DNA of 57,149 nucleotides from Ruminococcus sp. (GTDB lineage: Bacteria > Bacillota > Clostridia > Oscillospirales > Ruminococcaceae), in NCBI GenBank assembly GCA_017478965.1, contig JAFVCV010000019.1, positions 1 through 57,149 on the forward strand. Direction: 5' to 3'. Of this stretch, positions 33,499 to 42,611 are shown in pieces (position 1 is the first letter of the stretch; each line of letters opens with the position of its first letter). The notes beneath the pieces were generated by a model. That model did no database searches and was not told where the DNA came from. It saw only the letters and a list, made by a program, of their open reading frames with translations. The position numbers and the translations under genes were made by a program.

Positions 33499-34149
33499 AT
33501 GTTTGGAGCAAAGACATCCAGGGACCTTAAGGATACCGAGCCGGATTTTCTGAAGAAAAAGAAGGAGGTCGGGGGAATGGTGGGGCTGAGAGAGCTTTAC
33601 CATATCTCGGGACTGAGTGCGCCGGCGGAGGAGAGGTGCGACCTTATCCTGAGCGTTAACAGCATTTATATCGGTTTCGGGGGACGGTGGGAGCAGCTGA
33701 GCCTGAGCTTTGCAGATGAGATGCTGGTCATGGACCGTTCTGAGCTGGAGGAGGCCCTGAAGAGGGACCCGGGCAGTCAGTTCTATAACTACCTTGCCTA
33801 CGGTCCTCCGGGACTGTTAGCCTATGGGGGCATTGAGCCGCCGGGGATAGTAAAAAAGCTCGGGCACTGTTATATGCTGATAAAGAAAGGGTCTGTCTAT
33901 ACCAGCGACTTTGCGGGTATGCAGGCCGAGGCCAGGCAGACCTTCGCAAATACGGGACGCAGCTTTGCGGACACGGGCACCTACAGAGAGATGAAACAAA
34001 GGGAATACGAGGGCCGTGACAAACGGTACGACTATATCTGTCTTCGTGTGGGCAGAGGCTCCGGGTACATCGCAAAGAATATAAAAAAGAAGTTTGACGA
34101 GCTGAAAAACAACAGAAGAGATACTTTCGTTCCCCAGAGGAACAGATAA
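33499..34149 (+). CDS. Hypothetical protein inside the fab operon
   Basis: 216 residues, AGAGG 8 nt before the ATG, 54 nt after fabH and 20 nt before fabK. It begins with a charged helix (DFLKKKKEVGGMVGLREL). The middle is alpha/beta with LSVNSIYIGFGGRWEQLSL, and the tail is basic and rich in Arg/Lys/Asn. No signal peptide, membrane segment or known catalytic motif. I do not recognise the family. Position implies co-expression with fatty acid synthesis, but it is not a standard fab gene. Confidence 0.65.
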   Translation: MFGAKTSRDLKDTEPDFLKKKKEVGGMVGLRELYHISGLSAPAEERCDLILSVNSIYIGFGGRWEQLSLSFADEMLVMDRSELEEALKRDPGSQFYNYLAYGPPGLLAYGGIEPPGIVKKLGHCYMLIKKGSVYTSDFAGMQAEARQTFANTGRSFADTGTYREMKQREYEGRDKRYDYICLRVGRGSGYIAKNIKKKFDELKNNRRDTFVPQRNR

Positions 34150-34169
34150 AAGCAAGAGGAGAGTTGAAG

Positions 34170-35108
34170 ATGACCACAGCAAAAACAAGGATAACGGAAC
34201 TTTTAGGCATTAAATATCCCATATTGCAGGGGGGCATGGCCTGGGTGGCCGAACACACCTTAGCATCGGCAGTGACCAATGCAGGCGGCGCCGGGATAAT
34301 CGCAGGCGGCTCTGCACCCATAGACTACCTCAGGGAGCAGATAAGGCTGACAAAGGCCGCCGTGGGGGACAAGCCCTTCGGCGTGAACATAATGCTCATG
34401 AGCCCCAACGCCGATGACCTTGCAAAGCTGGTCATAGAGGAGGGCGTGCCTTTCGTTACCACCGGCGCCGGAAACCCCGGCAAATATATGGCGGAATGGA
34501 AGGCAGCAGATATAAAGGTGATACCCGTGGTGCCTTCGGTGGCCCTGGCTAAGAGAATGGAAAGAAGCGGCGCAGACGCTGTTATCGCAGAGGGCACTGA
34601 GTCCGGCGGACATATAGGCGAGAACACAACTATGTGTCTGGTGCCGCAGGTAGTTGATGCGGTGGGGATACCTGTCATAGCGGCCGGCGGCATAGCCGAC
34701 GGCAGAGGTATAGCCGCAAGCCTTATGCTGGGGGCAGAGGGCGTTCAGGTGGGAACAAGATTTCTGGCCTCTGAGGAATGTCAGATACACCCCACCTATA
34801 AGGAGCTGGTAGTAAAGGCCAAGGACACCGACAGCGTGGTCACAGGCAGGACCACAGGTCATCCCTGCCGCAACGTCAAGACCAAGTTCCTCAAGGAGCT
34901 GGCCAGGAGAGAGATGGAGGGCGGCATCGACCCTGATGAGTTCGAGAGGATCACTCTCGGTGCGCTGAGAAAGGCCGTTCAGGACGGCAACCTGGAAGAG
35001 GGGTCCTTCCTGTGCGGCGCTATCGCAGGAATGATAGGCGAGGTAAAGCCCTGTAAGGATATAATAGAAGAAATGTTCAGCCAGGCTGAGGAAGTTCTGA
35101 GCAGGTAA
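34170..35108 (+). CDS. fabK: Enoyl-ACP reductase (FMN type)
   Basis: 312 residues from the ATG of MTTAKTRI; a TTG 6 nt upstream lies too close to the ribosome site. Nitronate monooxygenase/FabK fold: YPILQGGMAWVAEHTLA at the start, FVTTGAGNPGKY, ESGGHIGENTTMCLVPQ and IAAGGIADGRGIAASL. It reduces enoyl-ACP in the last step of the elongation cycle, replacing FabI. Cytoplasmic and FMN-dependent. Same operon as fabG and fabF. Confidence 0.92.
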   Translation: MTTAKTRITELLGIKYPILQGGMAWVAEHTLASAVTNAGGAGIIAGGSAPIDYLREQIRLTKAAVGDKPFGVNIMLMSPNADDLAKLVIEEGVPFVTTGAGNPGKYMAEWKAADIKVIPVVPSVALAKRMERSGADAVIAEGTESGGHIGENTTMCLVPQVVDAVGIPVIAAGGIADGRGIAASLMLGAEGVQVGTRFLASEECQIHPTYKELVVKAKDTDSVVTGRTTGHPCRNVKTKFLKELARREMEGGIDPDEFERITLGALRKAVQDGNLEEGSFLCGAIAGMIGEVKPCKDIIEEMFSQAEEVLSR

Positions 35109-35206
35109 GGACCGTGGAGGATATGGCTCCGTTCCGGCCGAAGCGACCGTTTCGGCGGAAGGCTGGAGGAAAGACCATAGCAAACGGATAGACGGAGGAG
35201 AATAAA

Positions 35207-35941
35207 ATGGCAACAGCATTGATAACAGGTTCGGCCAGAGGCATAGGGGCGGCCATCGCACTAAGACTGGCTGAGGACGGATTTAACATAGCCCTCAATG
35301 ACATCAGCGGGGATATGTTCAAAGACAACAGCATAGAGGAAGAGATAAGGGCAAAGGGCGTTGATGTGGAGAAGTTCATATGCGACGTGTCGGACTATTC
35401 ACAGGTGGAGGAGACGGTAAAGGCTGTCAAGGCCAGGTTCGGGACCATCGACGTGCTGGTCAACAACGCAGGGATAACCCGTGACGGGCTGATGGCAAGA
35501 ATGAGCGAGGAGCAGTATGACCTGGTAGTGGCAGTAAATCAGAAGAGCGTTTTCAATATGTCGAAATTCGTTGGAAATGTTATGATGAGACAGAAGTCCG
35601 GCAGGATAATAAATCTTGCATCTGTTGCCGGAGTTTACGGCAACCCCGGGCAGATAAACTATTCGGCCACCAAGGCCGCCATCATCGGCATGACCAAGAC
35701 AGTGGCCAAGGAGTTAGGCTCAAGAGGGATAACCTGCAACGCAGTGGCGCCGGGCTTTATAAAGACCCCCATGACCGACAAGCTCACCGATGAGCAGAAG
35801 AACGCAATGCTCGGGCAGATCGCCATGAAGAGATTTGGCGAGGTGAAGGATATCGCAGGCGTGGTGTCCTTCCTGGCGTCTGAGGACGCAGCCTATGTGA
35901 CCGGACAGGTCATCGAGATAAGCGGCGGCATAATGATGTAA
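35207..35941 (+). CDS. fabG: 3-oxoacyl-ACP reductase
   Basis: 244 residues, short-chain dehydrogenase. TGSARGIGAAIAL is the NADPH-binding glycine motif, VNNAGITRDGLMARM follows, and YSATKAAIIGMTKTVAKELG holds the catalytic Tyr and Lys. The end, DAAYVTGQVIEISGGIMM, is typical of FabG. It reduces beta-ketoacyl-ACP. GACGGAGGAG lies before the ATG. The 98-nt gap after fabK holds nothing recognisable. Confidence 0.95.
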   Translation: MATALITGSARGIGAAIALRLAEDGFNIALNDISGDMFKDNSIEEEIRAKGVDVEKFICDVSDYSQVEETVKAVKARFGTIDVLVNNAGITRDGLMARMSEEQYDLVVAVNQKSVFNMSKFVGNVMMRQKSGRIINLASVAGVYGNPGQINYSATKAAIIGMTKTVAKELGSRGITCNAVAPGFIKTPMTDKLTDEQKNAMLGQIAMKRFGEVKDIAGVVSFLASEDAAYVTGQVIEISGGIMM

Positions 35942-36010
35942 GGTCAGCAGGGGACAGTCATTCAGGGCGGAGCAGGTCCGTCAGCGTAGGTTTTTGGAGG
36001 TATTTTCAGA

Positions 36011-37246
36011 ATGAGAAGAGTAGTTATAACGGGCATGGGCACCGTAAACCCTCTGGGCAGGGGCGTGGAGGAATTCTGGGAGAACATAAAGGCAGGGAAG
36101 AACGGTCTGAGTTTTATCGACCAGTTCGATGCATCGGATTTCCCGGTGAAGATAGTGGGCGCCGTAAAGGATTTTGACCCGGGTGAGTACATAGACAAGA
36201 AGGAAAGCAGGAGAATGGACCGCTTCACCCAGTTTGCGCTTTGCGCATCTCTTGAGGCTATGAAAAACGCCGGCACAGACCTTAAAGATCTGGACCCTTT
36301 CAGAGTCGGGGTGATAATCGGCGTAGGCGTCGGGGGACTGAACCTGACCGAGAGCGAGGTCACGAAGTTCAACGTAAAGCCCGATAAGGTCTCGGTGTTT
36401 TTCATACCGATGATGATAGGGAACATGGCCGCAGGCACTGTGGCTATGAAGACCGGGTTCAAGGGCGACAACTACTGCACCACCACCGCCTGCTCGTCGG
36501 CGACCCACGCCATAGGCGAGGCTTTCAGGAAGATAAAGGACGGCTATCTTGACGCCTGCATATGCGGCGGCGCTGAGGCCTGCATATCAAGATTTGCACT
36601 GAGCGGTTTTGCGAATATGAAAGCCCTTTCCACCGCAGAGGAGCTGGATAAGGCGTCAACTCCCTTCGACCTCAACAGACAGGGCTTCGTTCTGGGAGAG
36701 GGCGCAGGCATACTTGTGCTCGAAGAGTATGAACACGCAAAGGCAAGGGGCGCAGACATCATCGCCGAGGTCGCCGGCTATGGCGCTACAGGTGACGCTT
36801 ATCACATGACAAGCCCCTCTCCTACAGGCGAGGCCGCCGCTCATGCCATGAAGATGGCATATGAGGAGGCGGGACTTAAAGGCGGGGACGTGGATTACAT
36901 CAACGCCCACGGCACTTCTACGGGCCTTAACGACAAGTATGAGACTAGTGCAATAAAGCAGGCTCTGGGTGAAGAGGCCGCAAGAAAGTGTGTGATAAAT
37001 TCCACCAAGTCCATGACGGGACACCTGCTGGGGGCCGCCGGGGGGATCGAGGCCATCGTTACGGCGCTTTCCATAAAGAACGGCTTTGTCCACCAGACCA
37101 TCAATTTCACCACCCCGGACCCTGAGTGCGACCTGGATTACTGCACCGAGGGCAGCCGTCAGCTCGATATAAGAGCGGCGCTTTCAAATTCCCTGGGCTT
37201 CGGGGGACATAATGCGACCATATGCCTTAAAAAGGTCACAGACTGA
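36011..37246 (+). CDS. fabF: Beta-ketoacyl-ACP synthase II
   Basis: 411 residues. RRVVITGMGTVNPLGRG start, catalytic Cys161 in TTTACSSATHAIGEA, and two histidines in YINAHGTSTGLND and KSMTGHLLGAAGGIEA. It carries out the elongating condensation in type II fatty acid synthesis. GGAGG lies before the ATG, 69 nt after fabG. Confidence 0.96.
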   Translation: MRRVVITGMGTVNPLGRGVEEFWENIKAGKNGLSFIDQFDASDFPVKIVGAVKDFDPGEYIDKKESRRMDRFTQFALCASLEAMKNAGTDLKDLDPFRVGVIIGVGVGGLNLTESEVTKFNVKPDKVSVFFIPMMIGNMAAGTVAMKTGFKGDNYCTTTACSSATHAIGEAFRKIKDGYLDACICGGAEACISRFALSGFANMKALSTAEELDKASTPFDLNRQGFVLGEGAGILVLEEYEHAKARGADIIAEVAGYGATGDAYHMTSPSPTGEAAAHAMKMAYEEAGLKGGDVDYINAHGTSTGLNDKYETSAIKQALGEEAARKCVINSTKSMTGHLLGAAGGIEAIVTALSIKNGFVHQTINFTTPDPECDLDYCTEGSRQLDIRAALSNSLGFGGHNATICLKKVTD

Positions 37247-37270
37247 CCGCAGAACAAGGAGTGACGTTGA

Positions 37271-37774
37271 ATGAGCGAAAAGATATACGGTCAGTTTGAC
37301 CTGGAAACTATAGAAAAGCTTGCGGAGATCGTGGAGCGCAGGGAGCTTTCGGAGATCACTCTCTCCGACGGCGACAGGACCATCACCGTAAAGGGTAAGA
37401 GGTGTCCGCCCCCTGCTCCGATGACGCCTCCTATGCAGATGATGCCGCCTGCGCCGATGGCCAGCGGTGCGGGACCTGTGGGTCCTATGGCGCCGGGAGG
37501 TCCGGCGGGGACGCCGGCGGGCCAGCCCCTGGGACAGTCCGGCAAAGAGGTAAAGGCCCCGATCGTCGGGACCTTCTATGCAGCGCCCTCACCTGATTCA
37601 AAGCCATTTGTCAGCGTAGGCGACAGGGTGAATAAGGGAGATACCATATATATCATCGAGTCCATGAAGGTCATGAGCGAGGTGCAGAGCGAGTTTGACG
37701 GCGTTGTCAGGGAGATAACCGCCAAAAACGGCGACCCTGTGGAATACGGCCAGACCGTCATGATACTGGAATAG
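37271..37774 (+). CDS. accB: Biotin carboxyl carrier protein of acetyl-CoA carboxylase
   Basis: 167 residues. A short N-terminal domain (1-45), a Pro/Met/Gly/Ala-rich flexible linker (46-90), and a biotinyl domain whose target is Lys133 in IIESMKVMSEVQSEF. The family standard is EAMKMMNE, so Ser and Val replace the usual residues beside the lysine. It carries CO2 between AccC and AccDA. AAGGAG lies before the ATG. Confidence 0.95.
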   Translation: MSEKIYGQFDLETIEKLAEIVERRELSEITLSDGDRTITVKGKRCPPPAPMTPPMQMMPPAPMASGAGPVGPMAPGGPAGTPAGQPLGQSGKEVKAPIVGTFYAAPSPDSKPFVSVGDRVNKGDTIYIIESMKVMSEVQSEFDGVVREITAKNGDPVEYGQTVMILE

Positions 37775-37787
37775 GAGGAACGGCAAG

Positions 37788-38219
37788 ATGGCAGTTCTCA
37801 TGAACAAGGAACAGATAATGGAGGTCATCCCTCACAGGGACCCCTTCCTGCTGATAGATGAGATAAACGAGCTGGAGGTGGGCAAGAGGGTCAAGGCCAC
37901 CAAGTATATAAAGGAAGACGACTTCTGGTTCAAGGGACATTTTCCTCAGTATCCGGTGACTCCGGGCGTGCTGATGGTGGAGATGTGCGCACAGGCCGGG
38001 GCAGTGGCACTGCTGGCTCTTCCTGAGAACAAGGGCAAGATAGGCTTTTTCGGCGGCATCAACGACTGTAAGTTCCGCACACAGGTGGTGCCGGGGGACA
38101 GGCTGGATATAGAGGTGGAGATAATCAAGGTCAAGGGACCCATAGGCGTAGGCAAGGCCCTCGCCACCGTTAACGGCAAGAAGGCAGTTTCGGCAGAGAT
38201 AACCTTTGCCATCAAGTAA
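37788..38219 (+). CDS. fabZ: 3-hydroxyacyl-ACP dehydratase
   Basis: 143 residues, hot-dog fold. HRDPFLLIDEI, then FKGHFPQYPVTPGVLMVE with catalytic His51 and Glu65. It removes water from beta-hydroxyacyl-ACP. AGGAGG precedes the ATG, 13 nt after accB. Placing it between accB and accC is common in Clostridia-type clusters. Confidence 0.95.
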   Translation: MAVLMNKEQIMEVIPHRDPFLLIDEINELEVGKRVKATKYIKEDDFWFKGHFPQYPVTPGVLMVEMCAQAGAVALLALPENKGKIGFFGGINDCKFRTQVVPGDRLDIEVEIIKVKGPIGVGKALATVNGKKAVSAEITFAIK

Positions 38220-38245
38220 GTCAGCTCTGCTGCGGGAGGAAGAAA

Positions 38246-39616
38246 ATGTTCAAAAAGGTGCTTATCGCCAACAGAGGCGAGATAGCGGTGAGGGTGATCC
38301 GTGCCTGCCGTGAGCTTGGCATACATACGGTGGCGGTGTATTCCACCGCCGACAGGAACGCTCTTCACGCCATGATAGCCGACGAAGCCGTCTGCATAGG
38401 CGGCCCTCAGAGCAAGGACAGCTATCTGAACGTCAGGGCGCTCATCTCCGCCTGCGAGATAACCGGGGCGGAGGCTATCCATCCCGGGTTCGGCTTTTTG
38501 TCGGAGAACCCGGCCTTCGCCAGGACCTGCGAGAAGTGCGGGATAGTTTTCATAGGCCCCAGGGCACATTCCATAGAGATGCTCGGGGACAAGGCCGCCG
38601 CTAAGGAGACCATGAAGGAGAACGGGGTCCCGGTCATCATGGGCAGCGACGGCGCCATATCCAATATCCATGCCGCAAAGACCCTTTCAAGGGACCTGGG
38701 CTATCCGGTGCTGGTAAAGGCGTCGGCCGGCGGCGGCGGAAGAGGCATAAGGGTCGTCAGGAGCGAGGAGGAGCTGGAGCCGCAGATGAAGGCTGCAAGG
38801 CAGGAGGCTCTGGCTTGTTTCGGCAATGACGAGGTCTATATCGAAAAATTTATCCAGGACCCCAAGCATATCGAGATACAGATACTCGCTGACAATTACG
38901 GCGACGTTATCTACCTTGGCGAAAGGGACTGCTCTATGCAGAGGAGAAACCAGAAAGTCCTGGAGGAGGCGCCCTCGCCGGCACCCTTCATGACACAGGA
39001 GCTGAGGGAAAAGATGGGTAAGGCCGCCTGCACCGCTGCAAGGGTCTGCGGCTACCGCAATGCCGGGACCATCGAGTTTTTAGTGGATAAGAACGGGGAT
39101 TTCTATTTTATGGAAATGAACACCCGTATACAGGTAGAGCACCCCATAACCGAAGCGGTGACGGGCATAGACCTTGTCAAGCAGCAGCTGCTCATCGCAT
39201 CGGGGGAAAGGCTCAGCATCAGGCAGGAGGACGTTAAGCTCAACGGTCATGCCATCGAGTGCAGGATAAATGCTGAGAACCCTTTGCTGGATTTCAGGCC
39301 GTCGCCGGGAAAGATAAATTCGCTGTTCATACCCGGGGGATTCGGGGTCAGGGTGGACACGGCGGCTTATACCGGCTATGAGATACCGCCCTATTACGAT
39401 TCTATGATAGGCAAGCTCATCGTCCACGGCAAGGACCGTGAGGAAGCCATAGCAAAGATGAAGTGGGCATTGGCGGAATTCATAGTGGACGGCGTGGCCA
39501 CCAATGTGGATTTCCAGCTGAAACTCATCAGGCGGTCGGAATTCCTCAGGGGCGACTACGACAACGGCTTTCTCAACAGGACAGATATTCTCGCAGAGGA
39601 AAGGGGTAAGGGCTGA
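38246..39616 (+). CDS. accC: Biotin carboxylase of acetyl-CoA carboxylase
   Basis: 456 residues. KVLIANRGEIAVRVIRACRE start, ATP-grasp region with KASAGGGGRGIRVV, ERDCSMQRRNQKVLEEAPS, MEMNTRIQVEHPITEAVTG and a C-terminal KLIVHGKDREEAI. It carboxylates biotin on AccB with ATP and bicarbonate. Its last bases overlap the ATG of accD (TGATG). Confidence 0.97.
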   Translation: MFKKVLIANRGEIAVRVIRACRELGIHTVAVYSTADRNALHAMIADEAVCIGGPQSKDSYLNVRALISACEITGAEAIHPGFGFLSENPAFARTCEKCGIVFIGPRAHSIEMLGDKAAAKETMKENGVPVIMGSDGAISNIHAAKTLSRDLGYPVLVKASAGGGGRGIRVVRSEEELEPQMKAARQEALACFGNDEVYIEKFIQDPKHIEIQILADNYGDVIYLGERDCSMQRRNQKVLEEAPSPAPFMTQELREKMGKAACTAARVCGYRNAGTIEFLVDKNGDFYFMEMNTRIQVEHPITEAVTGIDLVKQQLLIASGERLSIRQEDVKLNGHAIECRINAENPLLDFRPSPGKINSLFIPGGFGVRVDTAAYTGYEIPPYYDSMIGKLIVHGKDREEAIAKMKWALAEFIVDGVATNVDFQLKLIRRSEFLRGDYDNGFLNRTDILAEERGKG

Positions 39617-40512
39617 TGCAGTTTGAAGACCTGTTTTCGGTGGTAAGGGAACGGTTCAACAGCGAGAAGAACGCAGACGACGGTGCGAAGAAGAAGACCG
39701 ATATCCCGGCGGGGCTGCTTTTCAAGTGTCCCCGGTGCCTTCAGGTGACCTTTCAGGAGGAATTTCTGAAAAACGGAAAGGTCTGCCCCAACTGTAACTA
39801 CCACTCCAGGCTCACCGCCAGGGAAAGGCTGGATATCACCGTGGACAAGGGCAGCTTTGAGGAGTTTGACGCTGAGATGCTGTCCGCAAATCCCATAGAC
39901 TTCCCCGGCTATGAAGCCAAGCAGCAGGAGCTGAGGGCAAAGACCGGGCTAAAAGACGCCGTGCTGACGGGTAAGGCTAAGATAAGAGGCATGGATATCG
40001 TTATAATAGTCATGGACTCAAATTATATGATGGCCTCTATGGGCAGCGTGGTGGGGGAGAAGATAACCCGTGCCATTGAGACTGCCACGGCCCGCAGACT
40101 GCCGGTCATAGCCTTTACCGCATCGGGCGGTGCGAGGATGCAGGAGGGGATAGTGTCCCTTATGCAGATGGCCAAGACCTCCGGGGCGGTGGCAAGGCAC
40201 AACGAGGCGGGCCTGCTTTACATATCAGTCATGACGGACCCCACTACCGGCGGGGTGACGGCCAGCTTTGCGTCCCTGGGGGATATCATCATAGCCGAGC
40301 CTAAGGTGCTAATAGGCTTTGCGGGCAGAAGGGTCATCGAGGGGACCATCAGGCAGAAGCTGCCGGACGATTTCCAGAGTGCCGAATTCATGCTGGAGAA
40401 CGGCTTTGTGGACATGATAGTGGACCGCAAAAAGCTAAGGAGGGTAATAGCCCATCTGCTGATACTCCACAAGCCTGCGGCACAGAACGAAGAGGGGGGC
40501 GAAGGGCAATGA
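39616..40512 (+). CDS. accD: Acetyl-CoA carboxylase carboxyltransferase beta subunit
   Basis: 298 residues. N-terminal zinc ribbon with two cysteine pairs (KCPRCLQVTF and VCPNCNYHSRL), then the crotonase-like fold with AFTASGGARMQEGIVSLMQM and DPTTGGVTASFASLGD. It pairs with AccA to transfer the carboxyl group to acetyl-CoA. It starts within the accC stop and overlaps accA by 4 nt, so all three are translationally coupled. Confidence 0.96.
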   Translation: MQFEDLFSVVRERFNSEKNADDGAKKKTDIPAGLLFKCPRCLQVTFQEEFLKNGKVCPNCNYHSRLTARERLDITVDKGSFEEFDAEMLSANPIDFPGYEAKQQELRAKTGLKDAVLTGKAKIRGMDIVIIVMDSNYMMASMGSVVGEKITRAIETATARRLPVIAFTASGGARMQEGIVSLMQMAKTSGAVARHNEAGLLYISVMTDPTTGGVTASFASLGDIIIAEPKVLIGFAGRRVIEGTIRQKLPDDFQSAEFMLENGFVDMIVDRKKLRRVIAHLLILHKPAAQNEEGGEGQ

Positions 40513-41351
40513 GCGAGCTTACAGCCTGTCAGAGACTGGACATCATCAGGCACAAGGGCAGACCAACGGCCCTTGATTATATACCCATGATATTCGACGA
40601 ATTTTTTGAGATGCACGGCGACAGGCTCTTCGGTGACGACGGGGCCATAGTAGGCGGCGTGGCAAGCTTCAAGGGGACGCCCGTGACGGTCATAGCAGAG
40701 GTCAAGGGCAGGGACCTTCAGGAGAACCAGAGGTGCAATTTCGGTATGCCCCACCCTGAGGGATACAGGAAGGCCCTGAGACTTGCCAGGCAGGCGGAAA
40801 AGTTCAGGCGGCCCGTTATCTGCCTGGTCGATACTGCGGGGGCATTCTGCGGGGTCGAGGCCGAGAAGAGGGGCCAGGGCGAGGCCATCGCCCGCAATAT
40901 CATGGAATTCATGACGCTGAAAACGCCGGTCATATCCATAATACTCGGGGAGGGCGGCTCAGGAGGGGCTCTGGCGTTGGCGGTCTGCGATGAGCTGGCC
41001 ATGCTGGAGAACGCCATCTATTCAGTCATATCTCCGAGAGGTTTCGCAAGCATACTCTGGAAGGACGCCAGCCGGGAGAGGGAGGCCTGTGACATCATGA
41101 AGGTCACGGCGGAGGACCTGGTAAGGCTGAAAGTCTGCGACCGGATAATACAGGAGGCCGAGGGCGGCGCACACAACGACCCTCAGCAGACCGCAGAGTA
41201 CATAAGCGAGTATATTTCAGAAAGTCTGCAAAGTTTACAAAATAAATTTCAAAAAGGGCTTGACGAAATGATAAACAGACGTTATAATAAGTTTAGAGTT
41301 GTGGGAGAGTTCCAGGAACCGCCGCAATCTGATATGAAGGCGGGGCAGTGA
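40509..41351 (+). CDS. accA: Acetyl-CoA carboxylase carboxyltransferase alpha subunit
   Basis: 280 residues. Starts within the accD stop (ATGA). [58 protein letters not shown] and [16 protein letters not shown] match AccA. The C-terminus is longer and more polar than the core (residues 245-280). It forms the carboxyltransferase with AccD. Confidence 0.96.
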   Translation: MSELTACQRLDIIRHKGRPTALDYIPMIFDEFFEMHGDRLFGDDGAIVGGVASFKGTPVTVIAEVKGRDLQENQRCNFGMPHPEGYRKALRLARQAEKFRRPVICLVDTAGAFCGVEAEKRGQGEAIARNIMEFMTLKTPVISIILGEGGSGGALALAVCDELAMLENAIYSVISPRGFASILWKDASREREACDIMKVTAEDLVRLKVCDRIIQEAEGGAHNDPQQTAEYISEYISESLQSLQNKFQKGLDEMINRRYNKFRVVGEFQEPPQSDMKAGQ

Positions 41352-41412
41352 ACCGCTTTCGGTGCCGGGCTGCCGGCATTTGACCATAATAAAGAAATGG
41401 AGGGTTATGAAA

Positions 41413-41643
41413 ATGGTATTTGACAAGATCCGTGAGATCATAGTTGAACAGCTCGATGTTGATGAGGACAAGGTCACTAACGATGCATCTATCACTGATG
41501 ACCTCGGCGCTGATTCCCTCGACGTAGTTGACCTCGTTATGAGCATTGAGGAGAGCTTTGACATTGAGATCCCCGACGAAGAGGTAGAGAACATCAAGAC
41601 CGTTGGTGATATTGTTAAGTTTATCGAGGCTAAGACTGAGTGA
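41413..41643 (+). CDS. acpP: Acyl carrier protein
   Basis: 76 residues from the ATG of [14 protein letters not shown] lies 8 nt upstream. [20 protein letters not shown] holds Ser35, the phosphopantetheine site. Acidic throughout, with the normal length. It carries the growing acyl chain for the Fab enzymes. It is last in the operon here, rather than next to fabH or fabF as in many bacteria. A strong terminator follows. Confidence 0.97.
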   Translation: MVFDKIREIIVEQLDVDEDKVTNDASITDDLGADSLDVVDLVMSIEESFDIEIPDEEVENIKTVGDIVKFIEAKTE

Positions 41644-41667
41644 TCTTTATTTGGTAAAGAAAGTAAT

Positions 41668-41702
41668 ATCCGCACTTTTCTGAGTGCGGATCTTTTCTTT
41701 TT
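41668..41702 (+). terminator. Intrinsic terminator of the fab/acc operon
   Basis: ATCCGCACT (41668-41676) pairs with AGTGCGGAT (41683-41691), followed by CTTTTCTTTTT. Confidence 0.9.
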
Positions 41703-41761
41703 CTGAGGGAAAGCGTCGAGGGGATACCGAGCGTCGGGACCGCCGCTGTTCACAGGGCAGC

Positions 41762-41799
41762 AAAAAAGGCGCTCCTGTCAGATATCTGACAGAAGTGCC
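41762..41799 (-). terminator. Intrinsic terminator of the PAP2 gene
   Basis: The inverted repeat GGC.CT.CTGTCAGATATCTGACAG.AG.GCC spans 41768-41799. Six T residues follow on the minus strand. Confidence 0.8.
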
Positions 41800-41810
41800 T
41801 TAAAATGTTT

Positions 41811-42383
41811 TTACTGCTCGGTCTTAGGCTGTCTGAAAAGCCGCTTTTTGCTCTTTATCTTCTTGTGGAAGATATAGCAGGTAAGACAGCCGAGGAGAGT
41901 GCCGGTTATCATGCCGCCGATGACGTCCGTGGGGTAGTGTACCCCCACATATAGCCTTGAAAGGGCGATGACAGTGGCAAGTATCATCGAGGGTATGCCT
42001 ATCTTCCTGGGCGTCTCGATGTAGATGACCGACGCTAGGGCAAAGGCTGCGCTGGAATGGCCGGAAGGGAAGGAATAGTCGCTCTGCTTCCTTATCATGA
42101 GCTTCAGCCCCTCGATGACCTCATAGGGCCTCGTCCTCCCCACCAGGTTCTTTATCACCAGATTGTTCACCAGCACGTTGGCCGCCAGGGCGCAGGCCCC
42201 AAGAATTCCCAGCTTACGTGTCTTTGGCACTATTATGAGTATAAAGCAGGCGAAGATCATTATGGCCCCGCCGTTGCCTATGTATGTAAAGCCTTTCATT
42301 ATCGGGCTGAAAATGTCAGTCCTTATGTTCTCCTGTATCCACAGCAGTATCTGTTCATCTATTTCTACCACTCTGTCCAACAT
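41811..42383 (-). CDS. PAP2-family membrane phosphatase
   Basis: 190 residues with several membrane segments. The three PAP2 phosphatase motifs are present: KNLVGRTRPYE, SFPSGHSSAAFALA and SRLYVGVHYPTDVIGG. These enzymes remove phosphate from lipid phosphates such as phosphatidate or undecaprenyl pyrophosphate at the outer face of the membrane. The substrate cannot be told. GAAGGGAG lies before the ATG. The tail is basic (HKKIKSKKRLFRQPK). Confidence 0.85.
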   Translation of the reverse strand: MLDRVVEIDEQILLWIQENIRTDIFSPIMKGFTYIGNGGAIMIFACFILIIVPKTRKLGILGACALAANVLVNNLVIKNLVGRTRPYEVIEGLKLMIRKQSDYSFPSGHSSAAFALASVIYIETPRKIGIPSMILATVIALSRLYVGVHYPTDVIGGMITGTLLGCLTCYIFHKKIKSKKRLFRQPKTEQ

Positions 42384-42611
42384 TGAGAAACACTCCCTTC
42401 AGCCTTAGTTAATGATTTTGGAAGAAATATCCACCGTTTTTGTATAGAACATAGAATTCTTCAGCAGTGAATTATGCAGTATATCATGATATAAAAGTTT
42501 ATTAATATTTTGACGGTCAAAGTTCCATATTCCGACCTTTTACCCTGCTGAGATCATTATATCACAACCAGCCTGAAAAGTAAAGCCCCGGAAAAATTTG
42601 CAGCGCTGCCG

